Both the position numbers and the translations under genes were made by a program. From positions 124,001 through 188,000 of the forward strand of contig NZ_JAIQDE010000004.1 of assembly GCF_020037015.1 (NCBI RefSeq): DNA of 64,000 nucleotides. The letters are read 5' to 3'. The notes under the pieces are model-generated. The model was not told the DNA's origin and did not search any database. It saw only the letters and a list, made by a program, of their open reading frames with translations. Positions 33,501 through 43,578 of this stretch are shown one piece after another (positions within the stretch are counted from its first letter, which is position 1; each line of letters opens with the position of its first letter). This DNA comes from Corallococcus sp. AS-1-6. GTDB taxonomy: Bacteria; Myxococcota; Myxococcia; Myxococcales; Myxococcaceae.

Positions 33501-34227
33501 GCAGGGCCTCGGCGGCGGGCGCTTCACGGTTCAGCGCCAGGGCCAGCGGCTTCCCGGGCTTGCCGAGGTCCACGAGGAGCTTCCAGCTCTTGTCCCGCGG
33601 CTTCGCTTCGACTCCGGCTTCGAGCCCTCGCAGCGACCAGCGGTCCACCACCGCGCCGCCCTGGACGCGGACATACGTCAGCGACACGTTCGACAGCCCG
33701 ATGCTCGAGACGGGGAACGGGGAGGCGAAGAGGTCCGCGACCTGCCGGGAGGTCCCGGGGGACGCTTCCTCCACCGGTTCGGGCTCCGGCGGTCCGGTGA
33801 GGTTCGTGAGCGACGTGGTCCCCTTTTCATCCGCCACCAGGACGAGGGTCGCGTCGCGCACCGCGACCCGCTCCACCCGGACCGGTCCCTTCACCAGGGC
33901 CCCGAACGACCACGCGGCCTCCAGCGTGCCGACGCGCAGGAGCTCGGGCGCGACGTCCTGGAACGGCGGCGGGGTCCGCACCACCAGGCCTTCCAGCCGC
34001 AGCCCGGAGAGCACGTCGATCCGCGCCGTCTGGTAGTCCAGCCGCACGCCCGAGGCCGCTTCCACCCGCGAGACGACGTGCGGCTTCAGCCAGGGGTGGT
34101 CGAGGTGGTGGAGCGCGGTCACGACCGCGATGAGCAGGAGGACGGACGTCGCGAGGAGGAGCAGGAGCGTGCCCGCGATGATTCGCGTCAACCGCGGACG
34201 AGGCCGCTCAGCACCGGGGGAGTCCAT
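30556..34227 (-). CDS. Large AsmA/YdbH-like inter-membrane protein
   Basis: A 1223-residue protein with ATG 34227. After a basic N-terminus there is one membrane anchor (IIAGTLLLLLATSVLLLIAV), then a long periplasmic part made of alternating beta strands, ending with an AsmA-like segment of the LEMGVRGGRVTGQCMLNW and ARDRSINGRAEIL type. This is the layout of AsmA, TamB and YdbH proteins, which form grooved beta structures bridging the two membranes and move phospholipids. It is the first gene of the operon, and the coupled DUF1318 lipoprotein points to the YdbH branch. No enzyme motif is seen. Confidence 0.7.
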   Translation of the reverse strand: MDSPGAERPRPRLTRIIAGTLLLLLATSVLLLIAVVTALHHLDHPWLKPHVVSRVEAASGVRLDYQTARIDVLSGLRLEGLVVRTPPPFQDVAPELLRVGTLEAAWSFGALVKGPVRVERVAVRDATLVLVADEKGTTSLTNLTGPPEPEPVEEASPGTSRQVADLFASPFPVSSIGLSNVSLTYVRVQGGAVVDRWSLRGLEAGVEAKPRDKSWKLLVDLGKPGKPLALALNREAPAAEALLELALSVDASTDAAHVKVDLDVARQTFDPRFTLRSLLHGAVTAKFDTAKQHTTVELERTRLTDSAEVQAQLVLPDAAEVPPVLVQALADVDLGRLLRWIPEDLRPFSLERGKVHLEAREVTLSDMPQLGARGRLGLDVDVAKLLLVQKELKVELGDGRLSLTATPDAPQGLAARLAFALQGLDIGGATPVRVPKASGELTGKQLRPDLASPFRVAGDAALSARVEALDVRASGYRALAERLGFNLQVPLTAKPPFALKADLPVESLRITTEGREVLNGPARVRLHVTEAFPTMEEPRLSRARARLELDVGTLHASLDATKGTDDVAYTLDAQLPDLVIARPFIPEDVAARFPWKQLAVTLASKGRLNALFEPSPRVDHQTELRLRRAGWDDVSAASTTLALRSQGDAWKHQGALDLKVEGLRIGETDAGTQHQTLTFDIDRRRLWLKLGLNGQEGLKVAADAALAYDRKARALRMDVKGDFPPLGPLSPLLAKARVPPEVDPSKLAMTGELHGTLTGLITHLGSDGSFRLAPMPPRAASFEGKAHVDLRGVRWKQADQTLNVPALRWQAESRAEGSQRTVRTTLAVEKLTVSRNDRRLTFADLSSDSTATFTDQWEQGDLELKQLVKVRSLEQKPALPYPVQDVEASFSVVRKPTGVIRVPDLRLSNGGTQTLLKVRGRLDLSNEQQRMGLRGSLEQDLAHLARPGQVEGSGKVTVDFRVASPDLVVFRTSSNLKLQDVNVRMPESGIEVEALNGDVPLTENVEVSQDGVRLLNDLDVNPYSMLRFADQHPLLTRSGFLSADRITTPWMTLAPLAGNLAINQNVFSMSQLEMGVRGGRVTGQCMLNWQGKHSTLEAHVRATGVKSSRGEPFDGNAAMVISARDRSINGRAEILRIGNRHLLDLLDLEDPHHTDPATNRVRYALGLGYPEHVRVSFKQGFGSLLITMGGLAQLVSIDEIRGIPLGPIVDRLITSMTPPEALQ

Positions 34228-34339
34228 GAAGTTCCGTCGAGGCGACCGGCTCGCCCCCTCCTACCATGCGCCGGAATCGGGCTTCAATCCGAGCGCATGC
34301 CTCGCGAGCCCGGCGGCGCCGTGCACCCGGGAGACAGCC

Positions 34340-35116
34340 TCAACCGAAGCTGGACGGAGTCATTCCCGCCGTGCCGCCCGCGAGGGGTTTGTAGGGGAAG
34401 TAGAGGTTTCGCACGAAGCGGGTGAACAGGTGCTCCTCGTTCCACCGCTGGCGGGCCATGCCGTACACGCCGGGGGCTCGCAGGTCGTGGGCGGAGACTC
34501 CGGTGACGAACTCGCGCTCGCTGTAGATGGCGAAGACCTCGTCCACCGCCGCGCGGCTGCGGTACGTGCGGAGCATCGTGCGGTAGATGAGCTCGCTCTC
34601 CTTCTGGGTGAAGGCCAGCCCCTGGATGGCGTGCGCCATCTCGTGGAAGACGAGGTACTGCTCCGACTCCAGCCGGTCCTGCCGCAGCGCGATGCGTGCC
34701 CGGGGCCAGTCCGGATGGTCCCAGAACAGGCCCGCGGCCTGGGGCGACACGGCCCGGGGATAGCCGTACTTCGCCAGCGTGTGCCCGGGGGGAATCAGCT
34801 CCAGCGTCAGGGGCCTCGCGGCCTCCATGCGGGCGATGAGCTGGAGGTTCCCGGAGAGCTGCCGGATGAGCTCCTCCTGCACCCGCTTCACCTGCGCCGC
34901 CGGGGCGCCGTACGGCTTGAGCTCCAGCTTCGCGCTCACATAGGCGCGGGCGCGCGCGGGGCCTTCCGCGGGGGGACGGCCCGCGCGCGACTCGAAGACG
35001 TCGCCTCCCTCCAGCAGGGTGAAGGCGCTCAACGGTTGCTTGAGCCCGACCTCCGCCGCCAGCGGGGTGACGTCCGGCGTGGAGCCGTCCAGCGTCTCGT
35101 AGCGCTCCGGGGCCAT
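34340..35116 (-). CDS. Zinc-metallopeptidase-like protein (HEMAH)
   Basis: A 258-residue protein; ATG 35116 lies 4 bases after the preceding stop, while longer in-frame starts would overlap that gene. It has the HExxH motif in EQYLVFHEMAHAIQG (H158, E159, H162), a likely zinc-site helix. A third ligand could be the Glu in AVDEVFAIYSEREFVTG. There is no signal peptide in this start form. The rest is a soluble mixed domain. It may be a lipoprotein-coupled peptidase with the upstream Cys-rich lipoprotein; the substrate is unknown. Confidence 0.6.
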   Translation of the reverse strand: MAPERYETLDGSTPDVTPLAAEVGLKQPLSAFTLLEGGDVFESRAGRPPAEGPARARAYVSAKLELKPYGAPAAQVKRVQEELIRQLSGNLQLIARMEAARPLTLELIPPGHTLAKYGYPRAVSPQAAGLFWDHPDWPRARIALRQDRLESEQYLVFHEMAHAIQGLAFTQKESELIYRTMLRTYRSRAAVDEVFAIYSEREFVTGVSAHDLRAPGVYGMARQRWNEEHLFTRFVRNLYFPYKPLAGGTAGMTPSSFG

Positions 35117-35120
35117 GGGC

Positions 35121-35381
35121 TCAGGAGCAGGTCTTCGCCTGCTGCTTGCAGGAGTCGGTGCAGGCCGGCGTCTGGGTATCGGGGGTGAGCCGCTCCGCGT
35201 GTCCCTGCACGGAGTCCGGCGGCTGACGCGAGGCGGGCCGGCCGCGCGGCTGGCAGCCGTCGAGACAGGCGTCGTACTGGTCGCGGCAGTACGGCGACAT
35301 GTTGGATGTATCGAGCGTCGCGCAGCCGGACAGCAGGGACAGGGCGGCCGCGAAGAGGGAGAGGCCACGGATGAGGTTCAT
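35121..35381 (-). CDS. Small Cys-rich lipoprotein
   Basis: An 86-residue protein with lipoprotein signal MNLIRGLSLFAAALSLLSGC (Cys 20). The mature part has further Cys in YCRDQYDACLDGCQ and ACTDSCKQQAKTC, which could form disulphides. It lies 4 bases upstream of the metallopeptidase gene and is probably co-transcribed with it. No family is recognised. Confidence 0.65.
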   Translation of the reverse strand: MNLIRGLSLFAAALSLLSGCATLDTSNMSPYCRDQYDACLDGCQPRGRPASRQPPDSVQGHAERLTPDTQTPACTDSCKQQAKTCS

Positions 35382-35415
35382 GCCCGGAGTCTAACCGGGA
35401 CCCCGTGAGCGGGTG

Positions 35416-37281
35416 TCACTCCCTCCGCCGGCGTTTCCGGCCCAGCGCCCAGGCCGCCCAGAGCAGCGCTCCCGCCGCGGAGACGCCTGGGGCCGCGCCG
35501 CAGCCGCCCGCGTTGCCTTGCCCGCCCGAGTCTCCCGGACCGCCTGGGTCCTGCGGCTCCAGCGGCATGGTGACCGGCTCCCCGCCCATGCGCGGCGCGG
35601 AGGGATTGCCCAGGGTCAGCTCCTGGTAGCGCTGGATGAGCCGCAGCCGCGCCGCATCGAACGCGGCGCCGTCGTCCGGCACCTGCCATGCGTTGGGCAG
35701 CAGCTCTCGCGCCACCTGGCGCGCGAAGGCCGGGTCCCCCGCGTCACTCACGGCCTTGAGCCATTCATAGTCCTGCATGCCCTGGCGGATGAGCTTCAGG
35801 CGCACGGAGGCCACCGGCACGTGCGTCAGCCCGCCAATGGCCGTGGGCGTGCCCGGGTAGAACAGCGTCCCGTCCCCGTTGCCATCGAAGTGGTACTGGT
35901 CCGTCCACGCCGTGGGGAGCATGCCCGCGGTCTCGTAGTACAGCTCGCCCTTGCAGCCGAAGAGGAAGGACAGCCACTCCATCGCGCGGGCCTTCGCCGA
36001 GGGGCGGTCCACCATGTACGACGGCCAGCCCGACCCCGGCTGGTTCTGCGGCACGGTGACGCCGGGCGCGCAGCCGTGGACCGCGCAGCTCTGATACATC
36101 CACAGCGCCGTTCCGGGCCGCGAGAGGAACTCCACGTACGTCGAGGTCTGGTCGCCCACGAAGCCGGGGTCCGTGCCCTCCAGGTGGTTTACCATCGGCA
36201 CCATGATGTCCACCAGGGACTCCAGGCCGGTGGGCTTCAACTGGTTGGCGTTCGACGTGAGCATGGTGCGCAGGCCGGGCGCGGCCTGCCGCACCAGCGC
36301 CCCGGCGGCCTGCACCTGCTCGTAGGTGATCCAGACGGGCGGCTCATCGCCGATCAGCGCATAGGCCCGGTCCAACCAGCCGCGCTCGCGCATGTGCGCG
36401 GTGAAATCCGCCAGGCCGCCCGCGGTGAGCGGGCCCGTGTATTCCACGCTCGTCATCCGCGCGCCGGACAGCCGCGTGGGCGCGGTGCCATCCAGGCTGG
36501 GCCCCCACGTCGCGTCGAACCCGCTCCATGCCTGGGGCCCGGACCCGCCCAGGAAGAGCCGGGGCTGCGTGATGCGGTGCTCCAGCGACAGTTGCTGGTA
36601 GCGCACGAGCAACGGCTGCAGCTCCGCGTAGGAGCAGTCGGCCCGGCCCAGGTGCGCGAGGCACACCTGCGCGGGTGACAGCGGAAACGCGGAGGCCAGC
36701 GACGACGTGCCCGGCATCATCGCCGCCACCACCGTTAGCTTCGCGGTCACCTGCCGCTGGAAGCCGCCCTCCGCCTCCACCGTCACCGTGCCCGTGTATT
36801 CGCCGGGCGGCGCGTCCGGCGGCACGTGCACGTCCACCCAGACGGCTCGCGCCTCGCGCGCGGGCACGTCGAAGGGGAAGGCGTTGCGCGGCTCACCGGC
36901 GATCTCGTCCGTGTCCGGCACCAGCCCGTCCGGCCACCGCCCCACCGGCTGCCCGGGCTCGGAGGGCTGCCGCGTGGTGAGGTAGGCCTGCCGGTACAGG
37001 GTGACGTCCGGCCCCGTCAGCGTCGCGGGCCCCTCCAACCCGGGCAGGCGGGCGCGCACGCCCTTCAGGCCCGTGTCCCCGCCGTGCAACGCCACCTGGA
37101 AGGAGACGAACTCATTGCGCGCGGCAGTGAGTCGTACCTCGGTGCTATTTCCTGGCGCGGTGTCGTCGGGGCGGACCTTCACCATCATCCCTTCGCCCCA
37201 GACCACGGGCTCCGCCGCGTACACCGGCCAGGCCACGGACAACGCCAGCCACCCGAGTCCACATTGACGAAGTGCCAGCAT
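35416..37281 (-). CDS. Secreted GH123/DUF4091-like glycosidase with MYXO-CTERM-type anchor
   Basis: A 621-residue protein with signal peptide MLALRQCGLGWLALSVAWPVYA. Residues 25-190 form beta-sandwich-like strands; the middle contains ALIGDEPPVW with the Asp-Glu pair (312-313) that is catalytic in GH123 N-acetylgalactosaminidases. The DUF4091-like C-terminal region reads YYETAG and GMQDYEWLK. A Pro/Gly linker is followed by GGCGAAPG, a membrane segment and RKRRRRE, a MYXO-CTERM-like anchor that myxobacteria process by a dedicated sorting protein. It probably works on surface or prey glycans. Confidence 0.65.
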   Translation of the reverse strand: MLALRQCGLGWLALSVAWPVYAAEPVVWGEGMMVKVRPDDTAPGNSTEVRLTAARNEFVSFQVALHGGDTGLKGVRARLPGLEGPATLTGPDVTLYRQAYLTTRQPSEPGQPVGRWPDGLVPDTDEIAGEPRNAFPFDVPAREARAVWVDVHVPPDAPPGEYTGTVTVEAEGGFQRQVTAKLTVVAAMMPGTSSLASAFPLSPAQVCLAHLGRADCSYAELQPLLVRYQQLSLEHRITQPRLFLGGSGPQAWSGFDATWGPSLDGTAPTRLSGARMTSVEYTGPLTAGGLADFTAHMRERGWLDRAYALIGDEPPVWITYEQVQAAGALVRQAAPGLRTMLTSNANQLKPTGLESLVDIMVPMVNHLEGTDPGFVGDQTSTYVEFLSRPGTALWMYQSCAVHGCAPGVTVPQNQPGSGWPSYMVDRPSAKARAMEWLSFLFGCKGELYYETAGMLPTAWTDQYHFDGNGDGTLFYPGTPTAIGGLTHVPVASVRLKLIRQGMQDYEWLKAVSDAGDPAFARQVARELLPNAWQVPDDGAAFDAARLRLIQRYQELTLGNPSAPRMGGEPVTMPLEPQDPGGPGDSGGQGNAGGCGAAPGVSAAGALLWAAWALGRKRRRRE

Positions 37282-37513
37282 GGGGAATGAATGTGCACGG
37301 GCCGTGTGCGGCTCCAGCCTCCCGGCCGTACCGCCATCCCGGCCCGCCAGCGCTCCCAGGCTCGGATGCCGGAGGACGCCGCCCGCGCGCTGCTCCGCGA
37401 AGAGGGGGCTTTCATTCTCATCCCAATGAAATCCCAGACACGTGAACGCTCCCGGGCTTTCCGTTTCCGGCCTGGGATTGGGAGGGAAGGGAGGAGTGGG
37501 CTATGAAGCCGCC

Positions 37514-38119
37514 ATGCCCAGAAATCTTGTTCTGCCTTTGTTCGCGCTGCTCGCGTTCGTCGGCTGTACCCATCAGGTGCGGCCGAGCCCCGCGCCCATG
37601 TCCAACGCGGGGACGCCCCTGGCGCTCCGCGCGCGCTACTTCATCTCCCCCGAGCAGAAGGCACGCATCGACTCGGACAGCTACTTCGTCCTGGGCGCCG
37701 GACACACCTGGAACATCGCCATTGGCGAAGGGCTCACGCGCAGCTTCCCGCAGATGATGGGCACCGTCTTCCAGTCCGTCCAGGAGGCCTCCGGCCCCGA
37801 GGACATGGGTGACGCGGACGTGCTCATCGTCCCGGAGATCCAGTACTTCGACGTCAACGGCGGTGGCTTCGTGTCGCAGTTGAAGCTGACGGTGCGCTCC
37901 CGGGGGAGCCAGGACGCCGTCCAGGTGAGTGACCTCATCGAGGGCGAGTCCCAGAAGAGCAAGGCGGCCTCGGCGTGGCTGGGTGGGGCCGCCGCGGGGC
38001 AGGAGGCCCTGCGGCAGTCCACCGAGATGGCCTTCGAGGACGTGATGCCCAAGGTCGCCACCCGCCTGCGTGAAATCTTCGCCAAGACGCAGGCCAAGGC
38101 GGCACCGGGCATGCTCTGA
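37514..38119 (+). CDS. Small outer-membrane lipoprotein
   Basis: A 201-residue protein with ATG 37514. Lipoprotein signal MPRNLVLPLFALLAFVGC, Cys 18. The mature part contains WNIAIGEGLTRSFPQMMGTV and a beta strand series (ADVLIVPEIQYFDVNGG, VSQLKLTVRSRG), then a helical C-terminus with TEMAFEDVMPKVATRLREIF. The fold resembles small lipoproteins of the YajG type, but I do not make a family call. It is transcribed alone, divergently from the glycosidase gene. Confidence 0.6.
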   Translation: MPRNLVLPLFALLAFVGCTHQVRPSPAPMSNAGTPLALRARYFISPEQKARIDSDSYFVLGAGHTWNIAIGEGLTRSFPQMMGTVFQSVQEASGPEDMGDADVLIVPEIQYFDVNGGGFVSQLKLTVRSRGSQDAVQVSDLIEGESQKSKAASAWLGGAAAGQEALRQSTEMAFEDVMPKVATRLREIFAKTQAKAAPGML

Positions 38120-38149
38120 CCCAAGACGCCAACGTCAACGAGCACTCAA

Positions 38150-38177
38150 GGGCCCGGAACCCAAACGTTCCGGACCC
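38150..38177. terminator. Bidirectional hairpin between convergent genes
   Basis: GGGCCCGGAAC (38150-38160) and GTTCCGGACCC (38167-38177) form an 11-bp stem with one C-A mismatch and a 6-base loop. No T tract follows on either side, so it may end transcription of both convergent genes or only protect mRNA ends. Confidence 0.5.
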
Positions 38178-38203
38178 TCCGCGCCCTGCGTGGGGCGGCG
38201 GGG

Positions 38204-40381
38204 CTACTCGAGCAGCTCTCCCCGCTCAGCCTTGGCGACCAGCGACGCGGGCGGCAGGAAGTGCTTCCCGTAGCGCTCCGCCAACTGGCGCGCGCGGATG
38301 ACGAAGCCTCGCGGCCCCGTGCCGGACGGGCCTTCGTAGCCGTTGATGTACTGCACCACGCCGCCCGTCCACGGCGGGAAGCCGATGCCCAGGATGGAGC
38401 CCACGTTCGCGTCCGCGGTGGAGCGCAGCACGCCCTCGTCGAAGCAGCGCACCGTGTCGATGGCCTCCGCGAAGAGCATCCGCTCCTTCATGTCCTCGAA
38501 GGGGATGGTGTAGCCGGGCTTCGTGTAGTGCTGCGTCAGCCCCGGCCAGAGGTTCGTCCGCTTGCCGTCCGCGTAGTCGTAGAACCCGCCGCCCGTGGAG
38601 CGGCCCTTGCGCCCGTGCTGGTCGACCATCGCGTCCATCACCGCGTAGCTGCCGTGGTCCACCCACGGCTGGCCCGCGGCCTCCATGGCCGCCTTCGTCT
38701 CCTGGCGGATCTTCCGGGGCAGCGTCAGCGTCAATTCGTCCACCAACTGGAGCGGGGCGGCGGGGTAGCCCGCCTGGAGTCCCGCCTGCTCGATGGACGC
38801 GGGCGCGATGCCCTCGCCCACCATGGCGATGGCCTCGTTGAGGAACGTGCCAATCACGCGGCTGGTGAAGAAGCCCCGGCTGTCATTGACGACGATGGGC
38901 GTCTTGCCAATCTGCACCGCGATGTCGATGGCCTTCGCCAGCGTCGCGTCGCTCGTCTGCTTCCCGGCGATGAGCTCCAGCAGCGGCATCTTGTCCACGG
39001 GGGAGAAGAAGTGCATGCCGACGAAGTCCGGCGGCCGCGCCACGCCCTCCGCGAGCAGGGTGATGGGCAGGGTGGAGGTGTTGGACGCCAGCACCGCGTC
39101 CGGGGCCACCACGCCTTGAATCTCCTGGAAGACCTTGTGCTTGAGCTTCACGTCCTCGAACACCGCTTCGATGACCAGGTCGCAGCCCGCGAGCGCGGCC
39201 GGGTCCTCCGCCGGGGTGATGCGCGCCAGGAGCGCGTCGCCCTTCTCCTTCGTGACGGAGCCCTTGGAGACGGCCTTCTCCACCAGCTTGACGGAGTAGC
39301 CCTTGCCCTTCTCCGCCGCGGCGAGCGTCACGTCCTTGAGCACCACGTCGATGCCGGCCTTGGCGCACACGTAGGCGATGCCCGCGCCCATCATGCCCGC
39401 GCCCAGCACGCCCACCTTCTTCGCGGTGTGCTGCGGGAAGCCCTTGGGACGGCCGCCGCCGGAGTTGATGTGCTGCATGTCGAAGAAGAACGCCTGGATC
39501 ATGTTCTTCGCGACCTGACCGACGACGAGCTCCGTGAAGTAGCGCGACTCGATGGTGAACGCGGTGTCCACGTCCACCTGCGTGCTCTCCACCGCGACGG
39601 CCATGATGGCGCGCGGCGCGGGCATGTTGGTGCCCTTGAGCTGCTTGCGCAGGTTGGCGGGGAAGGCGGGCAGGTTCGCCGCGAACGCCGGGTGGGACGG
39701 CGTGCCGCCGGGAATCTTGTAGCCCTTCTGGTCCCACGGCTGCTGCGCCGTCGGGTTCGCCTTCACCCACGCCTTCGCCGCGGGCAGGAGCGCGTCCACG
39801 GACGGCACCACCTCATGCACCAGCCCCAGCTCCTTCGCCTCCTGCGGGCGGTAGCGCTGGCCCTGGAGCAGCACCTTCATCAGCGCGTCCGTGATGCCCA
39901 GCATGCGCACCGTGCGGACCACGCCGCCGCCGCCGGGCAAGAGGCCCAGCGTCACCTCCGGCAGGCCCACCTGCGCGCCCTTCACGTCCGCGATGATGCG
40001 GCGGTGGCACGCGAGGGCAATCTCCAGCCCGCCGCCCAGCGCCGCGCCGTTGATGGCCGCGACCACGGGCTTGCCCAGGGTCTCCAGCGCGCGCAGTTGC
40101 GCCTTGATCTCCTGGCCCAGGTCGAAGACCTGCTTCGCCTCGCTCTTCTTCACGTTGCGCAGGTCGTTCAGGTCGCCGCCCGCGAAGAAGGTCTTCTTCG
40201 CGGAGGTGATGACGACGCCGGTGATGGAGGCCTTCTCCTTCACCAGCCGGTCCACCGCCGCGCGCATGGACTTCACGTAGGCGGCGTTCATGGTGTTGGC
40301 GGACTGGGAGGGGTCGTCCATCGTCAAGACGACGATGCCGTCCGCGTCCTGTTCCCAGCGCAGGGTGTTCTGTTCGCTCAT
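38204..40381 (-). CDS. fadJ: Fatty acid oxidation multifunctional protein (enoyl-CoA hydratase / 3-hydroxyacyl-CoA dehydrogenase)
   Basis: A 725-residue protein with ATG 40381. The N-terminal domain is a crotonase: AGGDLNDL gives the oxyanion loop and GLPEVTLGLLPGGGG includes the catalytic Glu. After about residue 320 the dehydrogenase domain starts with VLGAGMMGAGIA (NAD site), followed by VASNTSTLPITLL-type and HFFSPVDKMPLLE (catalytic His). The C-terminal half carries a second dehydrogenase-fold domain. It does steps two and three of beta-oxidation. It lies 37 bases downstream of the thiolase gene and forms the operon with it. The FadJ symbol is by family, not subtype. Confidence 0.9.
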   Translation of the reverse strand: MSEQNTLRWEQDADGIVVLTMDDPSQSANTMNAAYVKSMRAAVDRLVKEKASITGVVITSAKKTFFAGGDLNDLRNVKKSEAKQVFDLGQEIKAQLRALETLGKPVVAAINGAALGGGLEIALACHRRIIADVKGAQVGLPEVTLGLLPGGGGVVRTVRMLGITDALMKVLLQGQRYRPQEAKELGLVHEVVPSVDALLPAAKAWVKANPTAQQPWDQKGYKIPGGTPSHPAFAANLPAFPANLRKQLKGTNMPAPRAIMAVAVESTQVDVDTAFTIESRYFTELVVGQVAKNMIQAFFFDMQHINSGGGRPKGFPQHTAKKVGVLGAGMMGAGIAYVCAKAGIDVVLKDVTLAAAEKGKGYSVKLVEKAVSKGSVTKEKGDALLARITPAEDPAALAGCDLVIEAVFEDVKLKHKVFQEIQGVVAPDAVLASNTSTLPITLLAEGVARPPDFVGMHFFSPVDKMPLLELIAGKQTSDATLAKAIDIAVQIGKTPIVVNDSRGFFTSRVIGTFLNEAIAMVGEGIAPASIEQAGLQAGYPAAPLQLVDELTLTLPRKIRQETKAAMEAAGQPWVDHGSYAVMDAMVDQHGRKGRSTGGGFYDYADGKRTNLWPGLTQHYTKPGYTIPFEDMKERMLFAEAIDTVRCFDEGVLRSTADANVGSILGIGFPPWTGGVVQYINGYEGPSGTGPRGFVIRARQLAERYGKHFLPPASLVAKAERGELLE

Positions 40382-40418
40382 GGGTTCGCTCGAAGGTCTT
40401 TGAGAGGGGAGGGAGGGT

Positions 40419-41630
<1,212 letters not shown>

Positions 41631-41831
41631 GGGGAGCCTCCTTGTGAGAAGGGAGGGGGCTACAGGGACCGGGCGACGAGCTGCTTCACGACCCCGGTCG
41701 CGCCGGCGAAGATTCGCAGGACGCGGGGGGCCGCGAACAGAGGGGCGATGGGGATTCCGCTTTCCAGCGGGTCCGGGAGCGCGCACGGATGGTCCTGCCA
41801 GCCTCCGTCCGGATGGAGTAGAGGGTGGGCC

Positions 41832-43451
41832 ATGAAGAAGAAGCCGTCCCCCTCCAGCGACCTGCCCTTCGAGACGTTCACCTGGGCGCAGGTTCGCGAC
41901 GAGGTGAAGGTCCCTGGCAATGGCGAGGAGGACTCGGACCGCGTGCTCGTCCTCACCGGGAGTGTCGTCATCCCCCACGACCTGGGGCTGGACTTCCGCC
42001 AGGGCCTCTTCGCGCAGGATGACGAGGACGCGCCTCCGTTCACCGGCCTCATCGTGCGAGGCGACCTCACCGTCGAAGGCTGCGTGCTCAACTGGGAGAA
42101 CGACTTCGGCCCGTTCCTCCAGGTGCACGGCAACCTCGTCGCGAAGCGCATCGCCATGGGCGGCGCGCGGCTCCACGTCACCGGCGACGTGACGACCGAG
42201 GACCTGGTGGCGGTCTACAACCACGGCAGCGTCTTCGTGGGCGGCAACCTCAAGGCCCGCACCCTGGCTTCGCATTACGCCTTCACGGTGGTGGGTGCCG
42301 TGGATGCGCACCGCTACCTGGGCCAGGACTCGAAGGTGTTCGCGGTGGCCGGTGGGGTGGAGGACGTGCGCGACCCCTATGACGCGAAGGGCGTCTTCGT
42401 GCCGGCGGTGGTGGCGGACGGCCGCGTCGACCTGGACAAGGCACGCGCCCGGCTCGCGGCGGGCAAGCCCATCGCCCGCGACGCGTTCACCAGCATCCGG
42501 GAGGCGTTCCGTCAGCTCGTCGCGAAGAAGCTCGCGGAGCCCGACAAGGTCAAGAGCCTGTCGCTGGAGGACAAGGGGCTCACGTCCCTGCCGGAGGAGC
42601 TCTTCCTGTTCCGCAAGCTGGAGAAGCTCAACCTCCGCCGCAACAACCTCCGCGCGCTCCCGGAGGCGCTGGGACAGCTCACGGAGCTGCGCGAGCTGGA
42701 CCTGCGCGGCAACGGCCTGTTGGAGCTGCCGGAGTCCGTGGGCTCGCTGACGAAGCTGCGGGTCCTGGACCTGGAGGCCAACTGTCTCTGGCGGCTGCCG
42801 GAGTCGCTGTCCGGATGCGTCGAGCTGCGGCGGGTGAACCTGGTCAACAACCCGTACGCCTCCGTCCGGCGGGCCTTCGGGAGCTGGCGGCAGGTCCAGC
42901 TCATGTTCGACTTCCCGGAGGTCCTCACGCGGCTGCCGAAGCTGGAGGTGCTCACCTTCGAGGGAACGCCGCTGCGCACGCTGCCGGCGCGCCGCTTCGA
43001 CAGCGCGACCTTGAGCCAGGCCACGGTCCTCCGTTCGCTGGTGACGCAGGTGGATCCGGCGCTGCACGCCCAGCTCCAGGTGGACGTGGAGCGCAGCCGG
43101 GAGAGCGCGGCGGCCTATGTCGGCTACTGGTTCCGCCCGGAGACCCTGCGCCTGGAGTCCTTCTACGACGCGAAGGCGGACCGCCATGACTTCGCGGAGG
43201 TGCTCGCGCTGCTGGCGCTGCTCTTGCGCATCACCATCCCCGTGGCGGCGCCCTACGAAGAGACGCTGGAGAAGTTCCGGGCGCGGAGCCAGGAGATCGC
43301 CCGGCACCTGGACTGGGACGGCGACAAGCCCCGGCACGTCCACGCGCTCTTTGGAGCGCTGCGCGACGCGCTGGGGCCGCTGGGCGAGCCGTATCCCGGC
43401 GACGCGCTCATCGCGGGCCTGCGGGACGTCTTCGCGGCCCACGCCGGCTGA
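41832..43451 (+). CDS. Leucine-rich repeat protein with beta-helix-like N-terminal domain
   Basis: A 539-residue protein with ATG 41832. Residues 1-190 show repeated short strands around Gly ([63 protein letters not shown]), resembling bactofilin/polymer-forming beta-helix coils. Residues 235-350 are leucine-rich repeats of 23 residues ([37 protein letters not shown]). The rest is helical and ends near the [11 protein letters not shown] segment. No membrane segment or signal is visible, so it is likely cytoplasmic and mediates protein contacts; the partner is unknown. Confidence 0.65.
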   Translation: MKKKPSPSSDLPFETFTWAQVRDEVKVPGNGEEDSDRVLVLTGSVVIPHDLGLDFRQGLFAQDDEDAPPFTGLIVRGDLTVEGCVLNWENDFGPFLQVHGNLVAKRIAMGGARLHVTGDVTTEDLVAVYNHGSVFVGGNLKARTLASHYAFTVVGAVDAHRYLGQDSKVFAVAGGVEDVRDPYDAKGVFVPAVVADGRVDLDKARARLAAGKPIARDAFTSIREAFRQLVAKKLAEPDKVKSLSLEDKGLTSLPEELFLFRKLEKLNLRRNNLRALPEALGQLTELRELDLRGNGLLELPESVGSLTKLRVLDLEANCLWRLPESLSGCVELRRVNLVNNPYASVRRAFGSWRQVQLMFDFPEVLTRLPKLEVLTFEGTPLRTLPARRFDSATLSQATVLRSLVTQVDPALHAQLQVDVERSRESAAAYVGYWFRPETLRLESFYDAKADRHDFAEVLALLALLLRITIPVAAPYEETLEKFRARSQEIARHLDWDGDKPRHVHALFGALRDALGPLGEPYPGDALIAGLRDVFAAHAG

Positions 43452-43578
43452 AGCCCCCTGGTGACTCGGGTCATCAGATGGTGAATGGCGTCATCGCGCC
43501 GGGCGGGGAGCGCTCGGCCGAAGTGACTGATTTCACGGCGGATGGGGGTTGGCATGTGTCCTGCTTTTGCGTCACGGC

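Noticed and set aside
37503-37757. Plus-strand frame starting MKPPCPEIL near the lipoprotein gene
   Set aside because: It is out of frame with the lipoprotein gene, is Arg/Ser-rich and lacks a signal peptide, although a good ribosome site is near its ATG.
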